Numbered from the stretch's first letter, positions 42,489 to 51,657 are shown. The stretch: 64,000 bases of DNA from Treponema sp. (GCA_031267685.1 JAIRYV010000037.1:1-64000), one strand, 5' to 3'. Translations and numbers: made by a program. The notes: generated by a model from the sequence alone, not told the origin.

Positions 42489-45400
42489 ACACAACAACAC
42501 AGGCCAGAGCGACTGGCGAGCGTATAAGCGGTTTCACTATTCTTGAGACCATTGATCTGCTGGAATTCAAGGCGAAGGGCATCTGGGCGCGGCATGAACG
42601 CAGCGGCCTTGAAGTATTTCATGTGCTGAATGATGACCGCGAAAATCTCTTTGCCTTTGCCTTTGCCACAGCGCCGGAAGATTCAAGTGGTGTTGCTCAT
42701 ATACTTGAGCACTCGGTGCTCTGCGGTTCGGAACACTACCCGTTGAAAGACGCCTTTCTCGTGTTGGCTCAGGGAAGCCTCCAAACCTACCTTAATGCAT
42801 GGACATTTCCTGATAAGACCGTCTATCCTGCAAGCTCGGTGAGCGAAACTGACTACTTTAACCTGATGTCTGTGTATGCCGACGCTGTGTTTCACCCGCT
42901 GCTCTCAGAATGGACGTTCATGCAGGAAGGCCACCGCACAGAATTTGCTGCACCACAAGGAGACAGCGGAAAGGCTGTGGGGCTTTCAATAACCGGTGTG
43001 GTGTATAACGAGATGAAGGGCGCGTATTCATCGCAGGATATGTATGCTGAGTCATGGTCTGCTAAGGCTGTTTTGCCAAACACGCCTTATGTCTTTGATT
43101 CTGGCGGAGACCCTGAGTGTATTCCAGACCTGACCTGGGCGGACTTAAAAGCCTTTCATGAGGAGCGTTATGCGCCTGCAAACTGCCGAGTGTTTCTTGC
43201 TGGTAATATCCCCACTGAAAAGCAGCTTGCTTTTCTTAACGAAAGAATTCTCGCCAACCTAGCGCCTGGAACAACGGCTGCACCAGTGGCGCGTACAAAA
43301 CCTTGGAAAGAGCCTCGCAGCATCAAAGTGCCGTGTCCAACAGGCGTTGAACAGAAAGCAACCGTGTTTCTCTCCTGGCTCTGCGGTGAAGCCACTGACA
43401 ATGACGAGCAGATCGCCATTGTTGCCCTGGCTGATGTGTTATTGGGACACGATGGTTCGCCACTCACCCGTGTTCTGGTTGAATCTGATCTTGGCGAAGA
43501 TCTCTCGCCAGTAACTGGACTGAACGGAGAGTTGCGGGAACTGGTTTTAAGCATAGGGCTGCGCGGCGTGCAAACTAGTACAGACCCTAAGGATGTCGAG
43601 GTGCTAATTCTGGGCGAACTGCGTCGTCTGTGTGATGAAGGTATTCCCAAAGAGGAGATTGAGGCAGCGCTCATGTCGCTTGAGTTTTCTAGCCGCGAGA
43701 TACGGCGTTCAGGCGGGCCTTGGTCTCTTGTGTGGTTACGGCGCTCGCTCCGTGCATGGTTACATGGCGGGAAGCCCTGGGATAGCCTCTGTTTTGTGTC
43801 GCCCTTTACTGAACTGAAGAAGCGTATTGCTGCTGATAGCCGGTATTTTGAATCTCTTATTGAAAACCTTCTATTAAATAATCCTCACCGCGCTCTTGTG
43901 GTAGTGGAACCTGAAGCTGATTTTCTTGAGAAGAAAGATGCAGCGTTGGCAGAACGCCTGAATCAAACCTTGTCGCGTCTAAGTGAAACTGAAAAGCACG
44001 ACATTGAGCGAAAGGCGCGGGACCTTGCACGTATTCAGGGGGAAGCTGACGCGCCTGCGGTTCTTGCAAGTATTCCGCACCTTTCGCGTAAAGACCTTTC
44101 CCCAGACCTTGAGCGGATTCCCCGCGCCATCCTCAGTGCAGGAAGCGTCCCGCTCCTCAGCCATGAGTTGTTCACCAATGGTGTTACCTACGTTGACCTT
44201 GCTTTTCCCATAGACATCCTTGAGCCAGAGGACTATCCGTATCTCAGACTTTTTGCTGATATATCTCTTGGTCTAGGGCTGCCTAATCTGGATTATGGGG
44301 AGGTTTCGAGTCTCCTTGCCTGCACTGTTGGCGCTCTGTACGGCTCATTGCAGACCGGTTCGTCAGCTCCGGGCGCCGCGCATACTGTTGCCCTGCCTTC
44401 CGGCATTCTGGATATAGTGGGCAGAGACTGGTTCACTATCAGACTGAAGACTCTGGACGAGAAGCTGATGCCGAGTCTGAGCTTACTTTCGCGGATTGTC
44501 CGTGAGGCTGACTTTTCCGACCTTGACCGTATCCATGATATTGTCCTTGAAATCAAGAATGACATTGACTCAAGCCTTGCGCCTCACGGCCATAGCTATG
44601 CGGCAAACCGTGCGAGTCGGGGATTTTCCCGCTCACGCGCTCTGATTGAGTTGTGGTCAGGATTCAGCCAGATCGAGTTCATTCACCAAGTTGCAGGACT
44701 GGATGATGCGGAACTGAGTCGCACCTTTGTGCGTATCAGGGACAAGATTCTTTCCCGCTCTGGTCTGTTTATCAACCTTACCTGCTCAAGCGAAACCCTT
44801 CCTGCTGCCATACAGGGAATTAGCGAACACTTTGGTGCATTTAGCCCGCCCCGCGCTCGCAACCCGCTGACTGCCTCAGCGTTTACGCCGAGTGCCCCGA
44901 CAGAGTCTGAGGTCTACGTTTCTCCCTCGCTGCAGGTGGGCTTTGCTGCTCAGAGTCTTCCTGCCGCGCCCTTCGCCACACCGGAACAGACTGCAGAGTT
45001 GCTGCTTGCCCATGAGCTTTCCACTGGCGCGCTTTGGGAGCAGATTCGCATGAAAGGCGGTGCTTATGGCGCAAACGCTTTCCCTGATCCGCTTGAAAGG
45101 CTCTTCTCTCTATCAACCTACCGGGATCCGAATCCGCTTCGTTCTCTGGAAGCCTTTCCTGCGATACTTCAGGAAATGGCAAAGGCTGAAAGTGATGAAG
45201 ACTTTTTGGAAAAGGCGATCATTGCAACCTATGGCCGGGAGACTTGTCCTCACACCAGTGCGGAAAAGGGCAGCGCGGACTTTTTGCGCTTTCTCTATGG
45301 CATTGACGAGCAGCGCCGCGTCCGGCGTCTTCGCGACCTCATAGCGACGACCGTGCCTGCGATAAACGCTGCTGCGGTACGTCTAGCTGCCGCAGCGTCT

Positions 45401-45490
45401 GGCGCGTCGGCAGTAGTCTTAGCTGGCCCCGTCCTTGCGGAGCAAGCCGCAGCGTCCCTGGGCGTAGAAGTGAAGCCACTGCCGGTGTAG
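42485..45490 (+). CDS. M16C (PreP-like) zinc metallopeptidase
   Basis: 1001 residues. The inverted zinc motif HxxEH appears as AHILEHSVLCGS near residue 71, with the supporting downstream glutamate region VVYNEMKGAYS. The length and the four-domain layout match the presequence protease/Cym1 group (M16C), which digests short unstructured peptides inside a closed chamber. No signal peptide. Translation is coupled to fliG1 by an ATGA overlap, an association with no obvious functional reason. Confidence 0.9.
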   Translation: MNTTTQARATGERISGFTILETIDLLEFKAKGIWARHERSGLEVFHVLNDDRENLFAFAFATAPEDSSGVAHILEHSVLCGSEHYPLKDAFLVLAQGSLQTYLNAWTFPDKTVYPASSVSETDYFNLMSVYADAVFHPLLSEWTFMQEGHRTEFAAPQGDSGKAVGLSITGVVYNEMKGAYSSQDMYAESWSAKAVLPNTPYVFDSGGDPECIPDLTWADLKAFHEERYAPANCRVFLAGNIPTEKQLAFLNERILANLAPGTTAAPVARTKPWKEPRSIKVPCPTGVEQKATVFLSWLCGEATDNDEQIAIVALADVLLGHDGSPLTRVLVESDLGEDLSPVTGLNGELRELVLSIGLRGVQTSTDPKDVEVLILGELRRLCDEGIPKEEIEAALMSLEFSSREIRRSGGPWSLVWLRRSLRAWLHGGKPWDSLCFVSPFTELKKRIAADSRYFESLIENLLLNNPHRALVVVEPEADFLEKKDAALAERLNQTLSRLSETEKHDIERKARDLARIQGEADAPAVLASIPHLSRKDLSPDLERIPRAILSAGSVPLLSHELFTNGVTYVDLAFPIDILEPEDYPYLRLFADISLGLGLPNLDYGEVSSLLACTVGALYGSLQTGSSAPGAAHTVALPSGILDIVGRDWFTIRLKTLDEKLMPSLSLLSRIVREADFSDLDRIHDIVLEIKNDIDSSLAPHGHSYAANRASRGFSRSRALIELWSGFSQIEFIHQVAGLDDAELSRTFVRIRDKILSRSGLFINLTCSSETLPAAIQGISEHFGAFSPPRARNPLTASAFTPSAPTESEVYVSPSLQVGFAAQSLPAAPFATPEQTAELLLAHELSTGALWEQIRMKGGAYGANAFPDPLERLFSLSTYRDPNPLRSLEAFPAILQEMAKAESDEDFLEKAIIATYGRETCPHTSAEKGSADFLRFLYGIDEQRRVRRLRDLIATTVPAINAAAVRLAAAASGASAVVLAGPVLAEQAAASLGVEVKPLPV

Positions 45491-45510
45491 AGTATAGTAA
45501 GAGGATAACC

Positions 45511-45591
45511 ATGAACCACACGAACACCACCCAGAAATTTAGAAGCGCGGCGCGAGACCGTGCTATACTTAGTGGTAAGGAGAAAGCATGA
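45511..45591 (+). other. Possible 26-codon leader peptide coupled to the next gene
   Basis: ATG at 45511 has GAGG 5 nt upstream. The frame encodes MNHTNTTQKFRSAARDRAILS... and its TGA overlaps the ATG of the 45588 gene (ATGA). The first codons coincide with a CCACACGAACACC segment related to the dispersed CACGAA repeats, so the frame may be accidental. Confidence 0.3.
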
Positions 45592-46868
45592 GTACAAAAC
45601 AGTATCCCATGTTCTGGACATGGATGGGCTATGACCCGTCCGCGGATTTTGACGCCGCGTGTGCATGTATGCAGGAAACCGGTATTGATGGCGTGCAGTT
45701 AAACGCGGCTATGCCGGAAGACTATCGAAAGGCGGTGGCTATTGCCCGTAACTACGGCATTGAGGTGTATGCTTGGGTGGTTACGATGAATGTCGAGAAG
45801 TCTCAGGGGGTGGACAAGCTGGTGGTGGAACACCCGGACTGGTTCAGCGTGAACCGGCTTGGGCAGCGTATTACGGAAACGAAGGCGTATGTTGATTACT
45901 ACAAGTTTTTGTGTCCGGCTCTGCCAGAGGTGCGGGCGTTCATCAAGCAACGGGTGCGGGCGTTCTGCGAAGTTGATGGCCTTAACGGGATTTCCATTGA
46001 CTATCACCGTTTCGTGGATGTAATCCTGCCGACAACGTTGTGGCCAAAGTATGATGTGGTACAAGATCGGGAATACCCGCAGTGGGACTATGGGTATCAT
46101 CCCACGATGATTGCTGCGTTCAAGGAACGCCACGGCTATGATCCCCGGGAGCAGGAAGACCCGTCATGTGATGAAACCTGGCTGAACTTCCGTTGTGAGC
46201 AGATCACTGAAGTTGCCAATGAAATCGCGGACCTGGTTCATTCGTATGGTAAGGTAATGGCTGCATCGCCGTTTCCTACACCGAAGATGTCCCGGTCCAT
46301 GGTGAGGCAGGATTGGGGGAAGTGGAATCTTGACATCGTGTTCCCCATGGTCTACCACGATTTTTATACTGAAGATGCCAGCTTCATTGCTGACTGTACC
46401 ATCGAAAACCTGCGGGACAAGAAGCTGGAAACCACGCTCTACTGCGGTCTTATGATTAAGGATACTCTGGCCATAACCGAGTTCATGGATGCAGCATTGA
46501 ACAACGGAGCTGAAGGTATTTCCATTTTTACGATAGACTCGATTCGTTCCCCTGAAGTTCGCGCAGCGTTCCGGGCTTATGCGGATACTGCCCGCGCCCG
46601 CCACGCTGCGTCAGGCTATCAAACGCCACTTAACAAGAGCGTTGTGGTCGATCCGTTTGCGAAAGAAGGGGTCATGCGGCTGATTCGTGCAAAGATGCGA
46701 GAATACACCAACGGCAAGGAACTCCGGCTTGGTGAGTACTGTCTTTGCAAGGAGTTCGGGGTTACGAAGCACTACGAAGTGAGCGACGCGAATAGTGGTA
46801 TACGCTTTGATGTTGCCTTTTATTTCTACGGTGGGATTCTATCCGGTTGGATCGTAAGAAAGCTCTGA
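45588..46868 (+). CDS. Putative TIM-barrel glycoside-hydrolase-like protein
   Basis: 426 residues, no signal peptide. The first ~330 residues form a likely (beta/alpha)8 barrel: FWTWMGYDPSADFDAACACM, GIDGVQLNAAMPEDYR, YGIEVYAWVVTMN, LNGISIDYHRFVD and NLDIVFPMVYHDFY. It resembles the GHL10/DUF187-type putative glycosidases. IDYHRF and the FPMVYHD strand are where catalytic acids would be expected, but I cannot assign them. The C-terminal ~95 residues are a separate small domain (RLIRAKMREYTNGKELRLGEY). AAGGAG precedes the ATG. The 3' end overlaps the convergent TPR gene by 30 bp. Confidence 0.7.
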   Translation: MSTKQYPMFWTWMGYDPSADFDAACACMQETGIDGVQLNAAMPEDYRKAVAIARNYGIEVYAWVVTMNVEKSQGVDKLVVEHPDWFSVNRLGQRITETKAYVDYYKFLCPALPEVRAFIKQRVRAFCEVDGLNGISIDYHRFVDVILPTTLWPKYDVVQDREYPQWDYGYHPTMIAAFKERHGYDPREQEDPSCDETWLNFRCEQITEVANEIADLVHSYGKVMAASPFPTPKMSRSMVRQDWGKWNLDIVFPMVYHDFYTEDASFIADCTIENLRDKKLETTLYCGLMIKDTLAITEFMDAALNNGAEGISIFTIDSIRSPEVRAAFRAYADTARARHAASGYQTPLNKSVVVDPFAKEGVMRLIRAKMREYTNGKELRLGEYCLCKEFGVTKHYEVSDANSGIRFDVAFYFYGGILSGWIVRKL

Positions 46869-48575
46869 GGCGTACTGCTCTTTGTAAGCTTGCAGTTCTG
46901 GTGCGTCTGGTGCCAGTGCAAGCGCCTGTTTCAGGTAGAAGACCGCGCGACGTTCATCACCTTGTCGCCGGTATACCTCGAACAGGCCTACCAGAGTTAC
47001 GAGGTTGCGGGGGTCTTCAAAGTTACTGGAACGCAGGTCTTCCAGCGCTTCTGTATCGTTATTCCGCAGGCGGCTTTGCAGATAGTAGTATTGAGACTTC
47101 ACGCTTCCGCTGTTCAGGTCTGCCAGGCGGCTTTTGATAAGACGGCTAGCCTCGTCGCGGACGTCAGCCTCGACAAGGGCGGTGGCCAGCGCGAGGGTTC
47201 CTTCCTCATTAGCTGGTTTCTGTTGATGAAACTCCTGGGCATAAGCCAGCGCTGCTTGCTTATATCCCCGTCCTTCCTCGATTTTGTAGGCGTCCAGAAG
47301 ATAAGTGGAGCGGGACTCTTCAAGCACACGGTCAAGATACACAGCCGCTTCATCCCAGTCTTTTCGGTTCAGCGCGTCCTGAAACGCCAAAGCGATAACT
47401 GAAAACGCGGGGTCTTTTTCGTTAAGCAGGCTTCTCAGCAGAGAACGACCTTCGTTCTGGTCATCTTCTCGTCGTGATGTCAGAAGCAGGCGGGCTGTGT
47501 AGATCGATATTTCATCATTAACCATAGGAGACTTGAGGATGGCACGAAGGTAGGTGAGCGCCGCGTCCGAATTGTGGTATCCTTCGGCCTGTATTCTTGC
47601 ACGCAGGAACAGATAGAGGCGGTTATTCGGGTTTATGGGAGCGTACTGGTCAAGTGCGGCTTGTGCCTGAACAAGCTGTCCCTCTTCCACAAGCACACGA
47701 GCGCGCATAAGAGTAAAATCAGGGTCTTTGCTGTCCTTCTGAAGTATCTCCGCGATGGCCGATTCAGCGTGGGACCAATCCTGGTTGTTGTAATAGTTAA
47801 GGGCAAGCTGGCGTTTAATCGCCATGTTGTCTGGGTAGCTGTTGGCCATTTCCTGCAATATACTGGTGGCTACTTGTTTCTGGCCACTTGCGTCTATAAC
47901 CCGCGCAAGTCCAACTGCGGCTGGGTAGCAGGCTATCGAGCGATTCACGGCGCGTTCAAACGAAGATCGCGCTTCTTTCAGACTACCGGTATGCTCATAG
48001 ATAAGCCCCAGAAAGTACAGTGGCAGCACGGAATCCGGGTTGAGTTCCGCTGCCCGTCTGATGTCTGGCAGTGCTGTGGCGTAAGGTTTTGCTCCATTTG
48101 GTGCGAAGAAAACCAGGAAAGGCAGAATGTACTCAAGAAAATCTTGAGAATCAGCTGGTGGTGAGACATAGACGCCCTGGGCGACGTTTCTGATTATTTT
48201 GGTATAGGCATGACTCGGCGATGGATCAGCTACAGGAAGCATTATTGTAACATCGGGATAGAGCATCTTGAACAGAGTAATGGTTACATAGTTCATATTT
48301 CTGCCAAATTCGCTTCCGCCGAGTTCTCTGTTTCGGATCAAGTCCAGCGCCTCATTCAGCGAGTCTGGTGTCCCACACTCGATCAGTGTGCGGATATCAT
48401 CGGCAATGCCGCCTCCACGTAGCGCTACCATCTGCCCGCCATTCACCAGCGGCGCTTGAGTGGGCAGAGGCGTTTCCTGTATCCGCCATGAAGCGCAGGC
48501 CAGTGTCATAAGGCTGATAAAAAAACACAGCCAGAAACAGGAATGTTTATTCTGTTTCAATCCTCGCGCTCGCAT
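46839..48575 (-). CDS. TPR-repeat lipoprotein
   Basis: 578 residues from MRARGLKQNKHSCFWLC; earlier in-frame ATGs (48632, 48614) lie inside the preceding gene and are less likely. A lipoprotein signal is visible: basic start, hydrophobic FWLCFFISLMTLAC and a lipobox with the lipidated Cys in LMTLAC-ASW. From about residue 170 to the end at least ten tetratricopeptide-like repeats follow (for example VLPLYFLGLIYEHTGSLKEARSSFERAV; LVTLVGLFEVYRRQGDERRAVFYLKQAL). It is probably a periplasmic-facing scaffold for an envelope complex. Downstream of the membrane-protein gene. Confidence 0.8.
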   Translation of the reverse strand: MRARGLKQNKHSCFWLCFFISLMTLACASWRIQETPLPTQAPLVNGGQMVALRGGGIADDIRTLIECGTPDSLNEALDLIRNRELGGSEFGRNMNYVTITLFKMLYPDVTIMLPVADPSPSHAYTKIIRNVAQGVYVSPPADSQDFLEYILPFLVFFAPNGAKPYATALPDIRRAAELNPDSVLPLYFLGLIYEHTGSLKEARSSFERAVNRSIACYPAAVGLARVIDASGQKQVATSILQEMANSYPDNMAIKRQLALNYYNNQDWSHAESAIAEILQKDSKDPDFTLMRARVLVEEGQLVQAQAALDQYAPINPNNRLYLFLRARIQAEGYHNSDAALTYLRAILKSPMVNDEISIYTARLLLTSRREDDQNEGRSLLRSLLNEKDPAFSVIALAFQDALNRKDWDEAAVYLDRVLEESRSTYLLDAYKIEEGRGYKQAALAYAQEFHQQKPANEEGTLALATALVEADVRDEASRLIKSRLADLNSGSVKSQYYYLQSRLRNNDTEALEDLRSSNFEDPRNLVTLVGLFEVYRRQGDERRAVFYLKQALALAPDAPELQAYKEQYASELSYDPTG

Positions 48576-48594
48576 AGAGCGCGACTCAGCGCCT

Positions 48595-49179
48595 TCATAA
48601 TTTTGAAGTCTCATCTTTTGTAGTATCGGCATTGGTGTTCTTTGTTCCTATTGAAAGCAAGACCAGAATAAGTCCTGCAAGCATTACCAGAAGTGGCCAC
48701 CACTGTAGAACGAACTGAGTAAACGAGAAAGGGACCATATCAAACGAAAACACGAGGAGTATACAGCCGAGCATGATAAAAGTAACAGACGGAACGATAT
48801 ACCTGAAGCGAAGCGCTCTAAAGCGGTTCCAGCCTGCGGGGATCAGGGCCAGGCCAGAGAATAACGAAAGGAGGGGCCATGCCTGAAAAAAAGGGACAGG
48901 GAAGATAGTCAGCGCGGACAAGAATAAGAAAAGCCCGACCAGGATAAAAAATGTTGAGAAGAAAAGATACACGGAACGCTTGAACTTGTTCCGGTTAAGC
49001 TTGGCTGCCAGTGTAGCACAAAATGCCCCGACCAATACAAAGAAGAAGGATACCAGTACTGAAGTCTGTGAGATACCAGTAAGCGTTCCTAAAAGAAAAG
49101 CGATTCCTACTAACATTAAAAACAGTCCGAAGCTAAAAATGAATCGCGCAAGTATTTTTTGCGTTGCAGTAACATGCAT
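48595..49179 (-). CDS. Hypothetical six-helix membrane protein
   Basis: About 194 residues starting MHVTATQKILARFIFSFG; an upstream extension to 49347 would run through the palindrome at 49237-49259 and has no protein character. Six hydrophobic segments come in pairs. The repeated theme F-x-x-WPLLxLxxGLxLI (FFQAWPLLSLFSGLALIPAG; FVLQWWPLLVMLAGLILVLL) recalls LiaF-type or DUF5668 membrane modules. The C-terminus is short and charged. It precedes the TPR lipoprotein gene, likely in one operon. Confidence 0.65.
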   Translation of the reverse strand: MHVTATQKILARFIFSFGLFLMLVGIAFLLGTLTGISQTSVLVSFFFVLVGAFCATLAAKLNRNKFKRSVYLFFSTFFILVGLFLFLSALTIFPVPFFQAWPLLSLFSGLALIPAGWNRFRALRFRYIVPSVTFIMLGCILLVFSFDMVPFSFTQFVLQWWPLLVMLAGLILVLLSIGTKNTNADTTKDETSKL

Positions 49180-49236
49180 AACATGAATATACCAATTCAA
49201 CACCAAGTGATACAAGACGACATAAGGCGAGTGATC

Positions 49237-49259
49237 GATATAGTGTCTGACACTATATC
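49237..49259. repeat. Dispersed palindrome GATATAGTGTC-T-GACACTATATC, copy 3
   Basis: A perfect 11-bp dyad with one central base. It lies in the divergent region between the minus-strand membrane-protein gene and the plus-strand Na/Pi gene, so it could serve as a shared operator. It shares its core with 15748-15761 and 31815-31830. Confidence 0.7.
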
Positions 49260-49336
49260 TGGCGCCCATCGCCGAGACACACTTGCATCGCGCCTCCTTA
49301 ATCATGCTATAGTTAGATAGCTTTGGAGGGCTATCT

Positions 49337-49462
49337 ATGAGAATCACGAATCATGTATATGAGTTGAGCAGCACTTATTATGCCACGCTGAAGCCTGAAC
49401 TGTACGGCAGCATTGTGTTTCAGTTTTGTCAATTCCAAATGAGACAATGGAGAAACACATGA
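49337..49462 (+). CDS. 41-residue leader peptide or truncated gene coupled to nptA
   Basis: ATG at 49337 has a strong GGAGGG 7 nt upstream. The frame reads MRITNHVYELSSTYYATL... and ends at a TGA that overlaps the nptA ATG (ATGA). The opening resembles the N-terminus of metallo-beta-lactamase-fold hydrolases (xITDHVYxLSGxYY), but no metal-binding HxHxDH follows, so it could be the stump of such a gene. Given the good ribosome site and coupling, translation is likely; a specific function is unknown. Confidence 0.5.
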   Translation: MRITNHVYELSSTYYATLKPELYGSIVFQFCQFQMRQWRNT

Positions 49463-51129
49463 ACTATATTGGACTAGTGTTCCAGATTGGTGGAAGTCTT
49501 GGCCTCTTCTTGTATGGAATGAAGGTAATGAGCGATGGGATTCAGCAGACCGCCGGAGACCGGCTCCAGCGAGCGTTGAACTTTATGACTGGCAACCGAC
49601 TCAGCGCTGTGCTTACTGGCTTTGTGGTTACTGCCATAATCCAATCGTCCTCAGCGACAACAGTAATGGTTGTGTCCTTTGTAAACGCTGGGCTGCTCAC
49701 ACTTACTCAGGCTATTGGCGTCATCATGGGCGCGAACATCGGCACCACCATAACGGCATGGGTTGTGTCGCTGGTCGGTTTCTCGTTAAGCCTATCTACG
49801 CTTGCCTTGCCAGCGGTGGGAATCGGCTTTGTTCTACAGGCAATTAAGTGGAAATACCGAGGCATGGGCGAGGTGATACTGGGTTTTGGCCTGCTCTTTT
49901 TGGGGCTTAACTTCCTTGCTACCTCTATGCCGGAGATTAGCGTGGAGAACTTTGGATTCATCAGCGCTTTTTCCGACGGCGGGTATGTTTCAGTTCTGCT
50001 TGGAACTGGCATTGGCCTGGTAATGACCCTGATCGTACACTCATCAAGCGCCTCAACTGCCCTGATACTCATTATGGCGAATCAGGGGCTTATCACGTTT
50101 GAGATTGCCATTACCATGATTCTGGGCGCGAACATTGGGACAACCATTGACGCGGCGCTGGCGGCGATTGGCACCAAAACCACGGCGCGACGGGCTGCGC
50201 TGGTTCATGTGCTGTTTAACGTGATCGGCGTGATTTGGGCGCTTATTCTACTTCGTCCGCTCATCGCTCTGGTAAACCTGATCACCCCGGGTGGTGACGC
50301 TTCAATCACCGCGCGGCTTGCCATGTTTCACACGGCATTTAACGTGCTTAATACCCTTTTCTTCTTCCCCTTTGTCAAACCCTTTGCCATGCTCGTTTCC
50401 TTCCTTATAAAGGACAAGGATATGACGTTAGCGCCTACGACCTACAAGCTTGAGTACAAGTCTGGTTCCATTCAAGACACGCCAGAATTGAACATTGTGC
50501 GAGCAGAGAAGGAGATTCGTGATCTCGCTATTCTCGCGTCTTCTATGTACGCGAAGGTGAGTGCCGCGCTTCACCGCCTGCCAGACATGTCGGAACGGGT
50601 TGCCGCGATAGATACACTAGTTGAAGAAATGCGTTTCAAAGAAGCCTATGCGGATGAGATGCGGGAAGAGCTTACCCGCTTTCTCATTGAGTGTACCCGT
50701 CAGCAGTTGAACCGGCGTTCCGAGTCGAGAATCTCCTATCTTTTGAGGATTATTGCGGACCTTGAGGACATGACCGACGATTGCTACAGCATGAGTCTTT
50801 TACTTGAGCGGAGCGCGAAGAAAGACCTCATCTTCAAGCGCAAGGAGATGGAGGCGCTTGCCCCGTACATGGGTCTTGTGGAAGAGGCTCTGCGCCTGGT
50901 GCAGGCACATTTGGGTAGCCCCATGACCGCGGAAGGGGCAACGCAGGCTGAACAACTGGAGCAGAAGATTGACAGGTCCAGGGATCGCCTTCGCAAGCTG
51001 GGGCGCAAACGCATTGAGGCTGGTGAAAATGTCAAGACCGAGCTTCTGTTTATCGACCTTGTGCGGCGCATTGAAAACCTTGGAGACTATTGTCACGGAA
51101 TCGCGGAGGCGCTCACAAATATGCGATAA
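49459..51129 (+). CDS. nptA: Na+/phosphate cotransporter with PhoU-like domain
   Basis: 556 residues from MNYIGLVFQIGGSLGLFLYG, chosen because GGAG lies 6 nt upstream and the preceding short frame ends on it. The two inverted Na/Pi repeats carry the QSSSATTVMVVSF and HSSSASTALILIM motifs. A MILGANIGTT copy occurs in each half (MGANIGTTITA; LGANIGTTIDA). From about residue 355 a PhoU-like helical domain follows (EKEIRDLAILASSMYAK; FIDLVRRIENLGDYCHGIAEAL), common in bacterial NptA. It imports phosphate with sodium. Confidence 0.92.
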   Translation: MNYIGLVFQIGGSLGLFLYGMKVMSDGIQQTAGDRLQRALNFMTGNRLSAVLTGFVVTAIIQSSSATTVMVVSFVNAGLLTLTQAIGVIMGANIGTTITAWVVSLVGFSLSLSTLALPAVGIGFVLQAIKWKYRGMGEVILGFGLLFLGLNFLATSMPEISVENFGFISAFSDGGYVSVLLGTGIGLVMTLIVHSSSASTALILIMANQGLITFEIAITMILGANIGTTIDAALAAIGTKTTARRAALVHVLFNVIGVIWALILLRPLIALVNLITPGGDASITARLAMFHTAFNVLNTLFFFPFVKPFAMLVSFLIKDKDMTLAPTTYKLEYKSGSIQDTPELNIVRAEKEIRDLAILASSMYAKVSAALHRLPDMSERVAAIDTLVEEMRFKEAYADEMREELTRFLIECTRQQLNRRSESRISYLLRIIADLEDMTDDCYSMSLLLERSAKKDLIFKRKEMEALAPYMGLVEEALRLVQAHLGSPMTAEGATQAEQLEQKIDRSRDRLRKLGRKRIEAGENVKTELLFIDLVRRIENLGDYCHGIAEALTNMR

Positions 51130-51145
51130 AACTGGTGTAAAGTAC

Positions 51146-51174
51146 TTGACATAAATGCGCGGATTTGCTATTTT
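51146..51174 (+). promoter_or_regulatory. Promoter of the tRNA-Thr / rpmG / secE-nusG region
   Basis: TTGACA (51146-51151), a 17-nt spacer and TATTTT (51169-51174), 25 nt upstream of tRNA-Thr. Confidence 0.65.
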
Positions 51175-51198
51175 GTTTGAAACTGTAGATGAGTAAAT

Positions 51199-51271
51199 GC
51201 CCTTGTAGCTCAGTCGGTAGAGCATATCCATGGTAAGGATAAGGTCAACGGTTCGATTCCGTTCGAGGGCT
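51199..51271 (+). tRNA. tRNA-Thr (anticodon GGT)
   Basis: 73 nt with all arms: acceptor GCCCTTG/CGAGGGC (one T-G pair), D-arm GCTC...GAGC, anticodon loop ATGGTAA (GGT) and T-arm AACGG-TTCGATT-CCGTT. CCA is not encoded. Confidence 0.95.
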
Positions 51272-51310
51272 TTATTAAGATAGTGAAAACGTCGTTATTG
51301 AGGAGGAAAT

Positions 51311-51484
51311 ATGGCATCAAAGAAGACGGTGGTGGAACTGGTTGCGCTCCAGTGCACTGAGTGTAAACGGAAGAATTATACCACGGCAAAGAACCGGCGG
51401 AACACGCAGGAAAAACTTGAGTTCAAGAAATATTGTCCATTTGACCGGAAGCACACGGTTCATAAAGAGACAAAAGTAAAGTAA
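51311..51484 (+). CDS. rpmG: 50S ribosomal protein L33
   Basis: 57 residues: [20 protein letters not shown], then [21 protein letters not shown], so it has CxxC and a degraded second pair (CPFD, one Cys), a partly zinc-binding form. AGGAGG lies 5 nt before the ATG. It sits between tRNA-Thr and tRNA-Trp, the normal place ahead of secE-nusG. Confidence 0.95.
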   Translation: MASKKTVVELVALQCTECKRKNYTTAKNRRNTQEKLEFKKYCPFDRKHTVHKETKVK

Positions 51485-51547
51485 CAATGTGCAATCTGAT
51501 TTAATAGGTGAGAGTTGTTATACAATGCTTTTTGTATTTAAAAAACT

Positions 51548-51621
51548 TAGGCCAGTAGCTCTAATGGTAGAGCGTCGGTCTCCAAAATCGAATGTTGTGG
51601 GTTCGAGTCCTACCTGGCCTG
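51548..51621 (+). tRNA. tRNA-Trp (anticodon CCA), with one extra G by the T-arm
   Basis: Acceptor AGGCCAG/CTGGCCT, D-arm GCTC...GAGC, anticodon loop CTCCAAA (CCA) and discriminator G. The T-arm reads GTGGG-G-TTCGAGT-CCTAC: the five-pair stem is complete only if one G is left over, giving a 74-nt molecule with an 8-nt T-loop or a bulge. Normal would be 73 nt. It may be real or an assembly homopolymer error. Confidence 0.9.
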
Positions 51622-51657
51622 TAATCAGGGTTGTTAAAAACGTTTAGAGGGAAGTTG

